NCBI GenBank assembly: GCA_003695505.1
Contig: RFIY01000253.1
Location: 1 to 5,909 of the forward strand
Direction: 5' to 3'
Source: J088 sp003695505 [NCBI: Candidatus Dadabacteria bacterium]
GTDB taxonomy: Bacteria; J088
DNA: 5,909 bases
Shown: positions 5,769 to 5,909 of the stretch, piece by piece
Layout of the letters: the number at the start of each line of letters is the position of its first letter
Numbering within the stretch: the stretch's first letter is position 1
Notes under the pieces: generated by a model
Databases searched by the model: none
What the model saw: only the letters and a program-made list of their open reading frames with translations
Told to the model about the DNA's origin: nothing
Program-made: the position numbers and the translations under genes

Positions 5769-5909
5769 AGAAACAGCGGTGTGCCCCGGAGCAGGCCTGC
5801 GGCGACGACAAGAAGGTGGTGTGGCCGCGGTGACCATCGGGCCAGTCGCCTGGCGGTCGTGTGTGCCGTTTTCTTGCAGTATCCTTTCAGTGTGGTCATC
5901 CCGGACGGG
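5769..5909. other. Intergenic end of window, no supported gene
   Basis: After the DoxX-family stop, no convincing gene is seen. A + strand frame from a GTG at 5821 stays open to the window end but reads as an unconvincing short peptide. TATCCT (5880-5885) could be a -10 box for a gene beyond the edge, but no matching -35 is visible. GCAGGCCTGC (5791-5800) is a perfect 10-base palindrome without a T-run, so it is not a clear terminator. Confidence 0.4.

Noticed and set aside
5791-5800. Palindrome GCAGGCCTGC after the DoxX-family gene
   Set aside because: It has no loop and no following T-run, and short GC palindromes are expected by chance in this DNA.
4263-5837. A 524-codon open frame on the - strand, antisense to the amidohydrolase-like and DoxX-family genes
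   Set aside because: Long antisense frames are common in GC-rich DNA. Its translation shows no family motif, it covers two clear + strand genes with good start signals, and it has no promoter or ribosome-binding site that I could see.

Overview
The window is GC-rich, densely packed with genes, and every supported gene lies on the + strand. Gene content suggests a proteobacterium, most likely a gammaproteobacterium. The reasons are an rluD-pgeF pair as in E. coli (rluD-yfiH), an RssA-type patatin, and a site matching the published consensus of the gammaproteobacterial regulator PsrA. The genus cannot be told from the sequence. No rRNA, tRNA, CRISPR array, insertion sequence or phage gene was seen.

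Positions 1-4254 look like one operon of six consecutive genes, each overlapping the next by 4 to 16 bases. They are: (1) the 3' part of an unrecognised, probably helical protein; (2) a small protein joining a degenerate J-like domain to a RodZ-type helix-turn-helix; (3) an RssA-like patatin phospholipase; (4) a short lipoprotein of unknown function; (5) an RluD-type 23S rRNA pseudouridine synthase; (6) PgeF, the peptidoglycan editing factor, in a compact form. Start and stop codons interlock (ATGA, GTGA, GTGACTGA, ATGCTGA), so translation is probably coupled. The common theme, as far as there is one, is the cell envelope plus ribosome maturation.

The 53 bases between pgeF and the next gene hold two inverted repeats whose centres are 20 bases apart. 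The first, an 18-base dyad, fits the PsrA consensus (GAAAC-N2-GTTTC) and overlaps the pgeF stop codon. It stands upstream of a 288-residue amidohydrolase-2-like protein (4308-5174) that keeps the family fold signatures but appears to have lost four of the five usual metal-binding or catalytic positions. This gene and its control region are the most unusual part of the window.

After a 189-base gap comes a DoxX-family membrane protein (5364-5768) with its own good sigma70-type promoter and a strong Shine-Dalgarno sequence, so it is probably a separate transcription unit. The last 141 bases hold no gene that can be supported.
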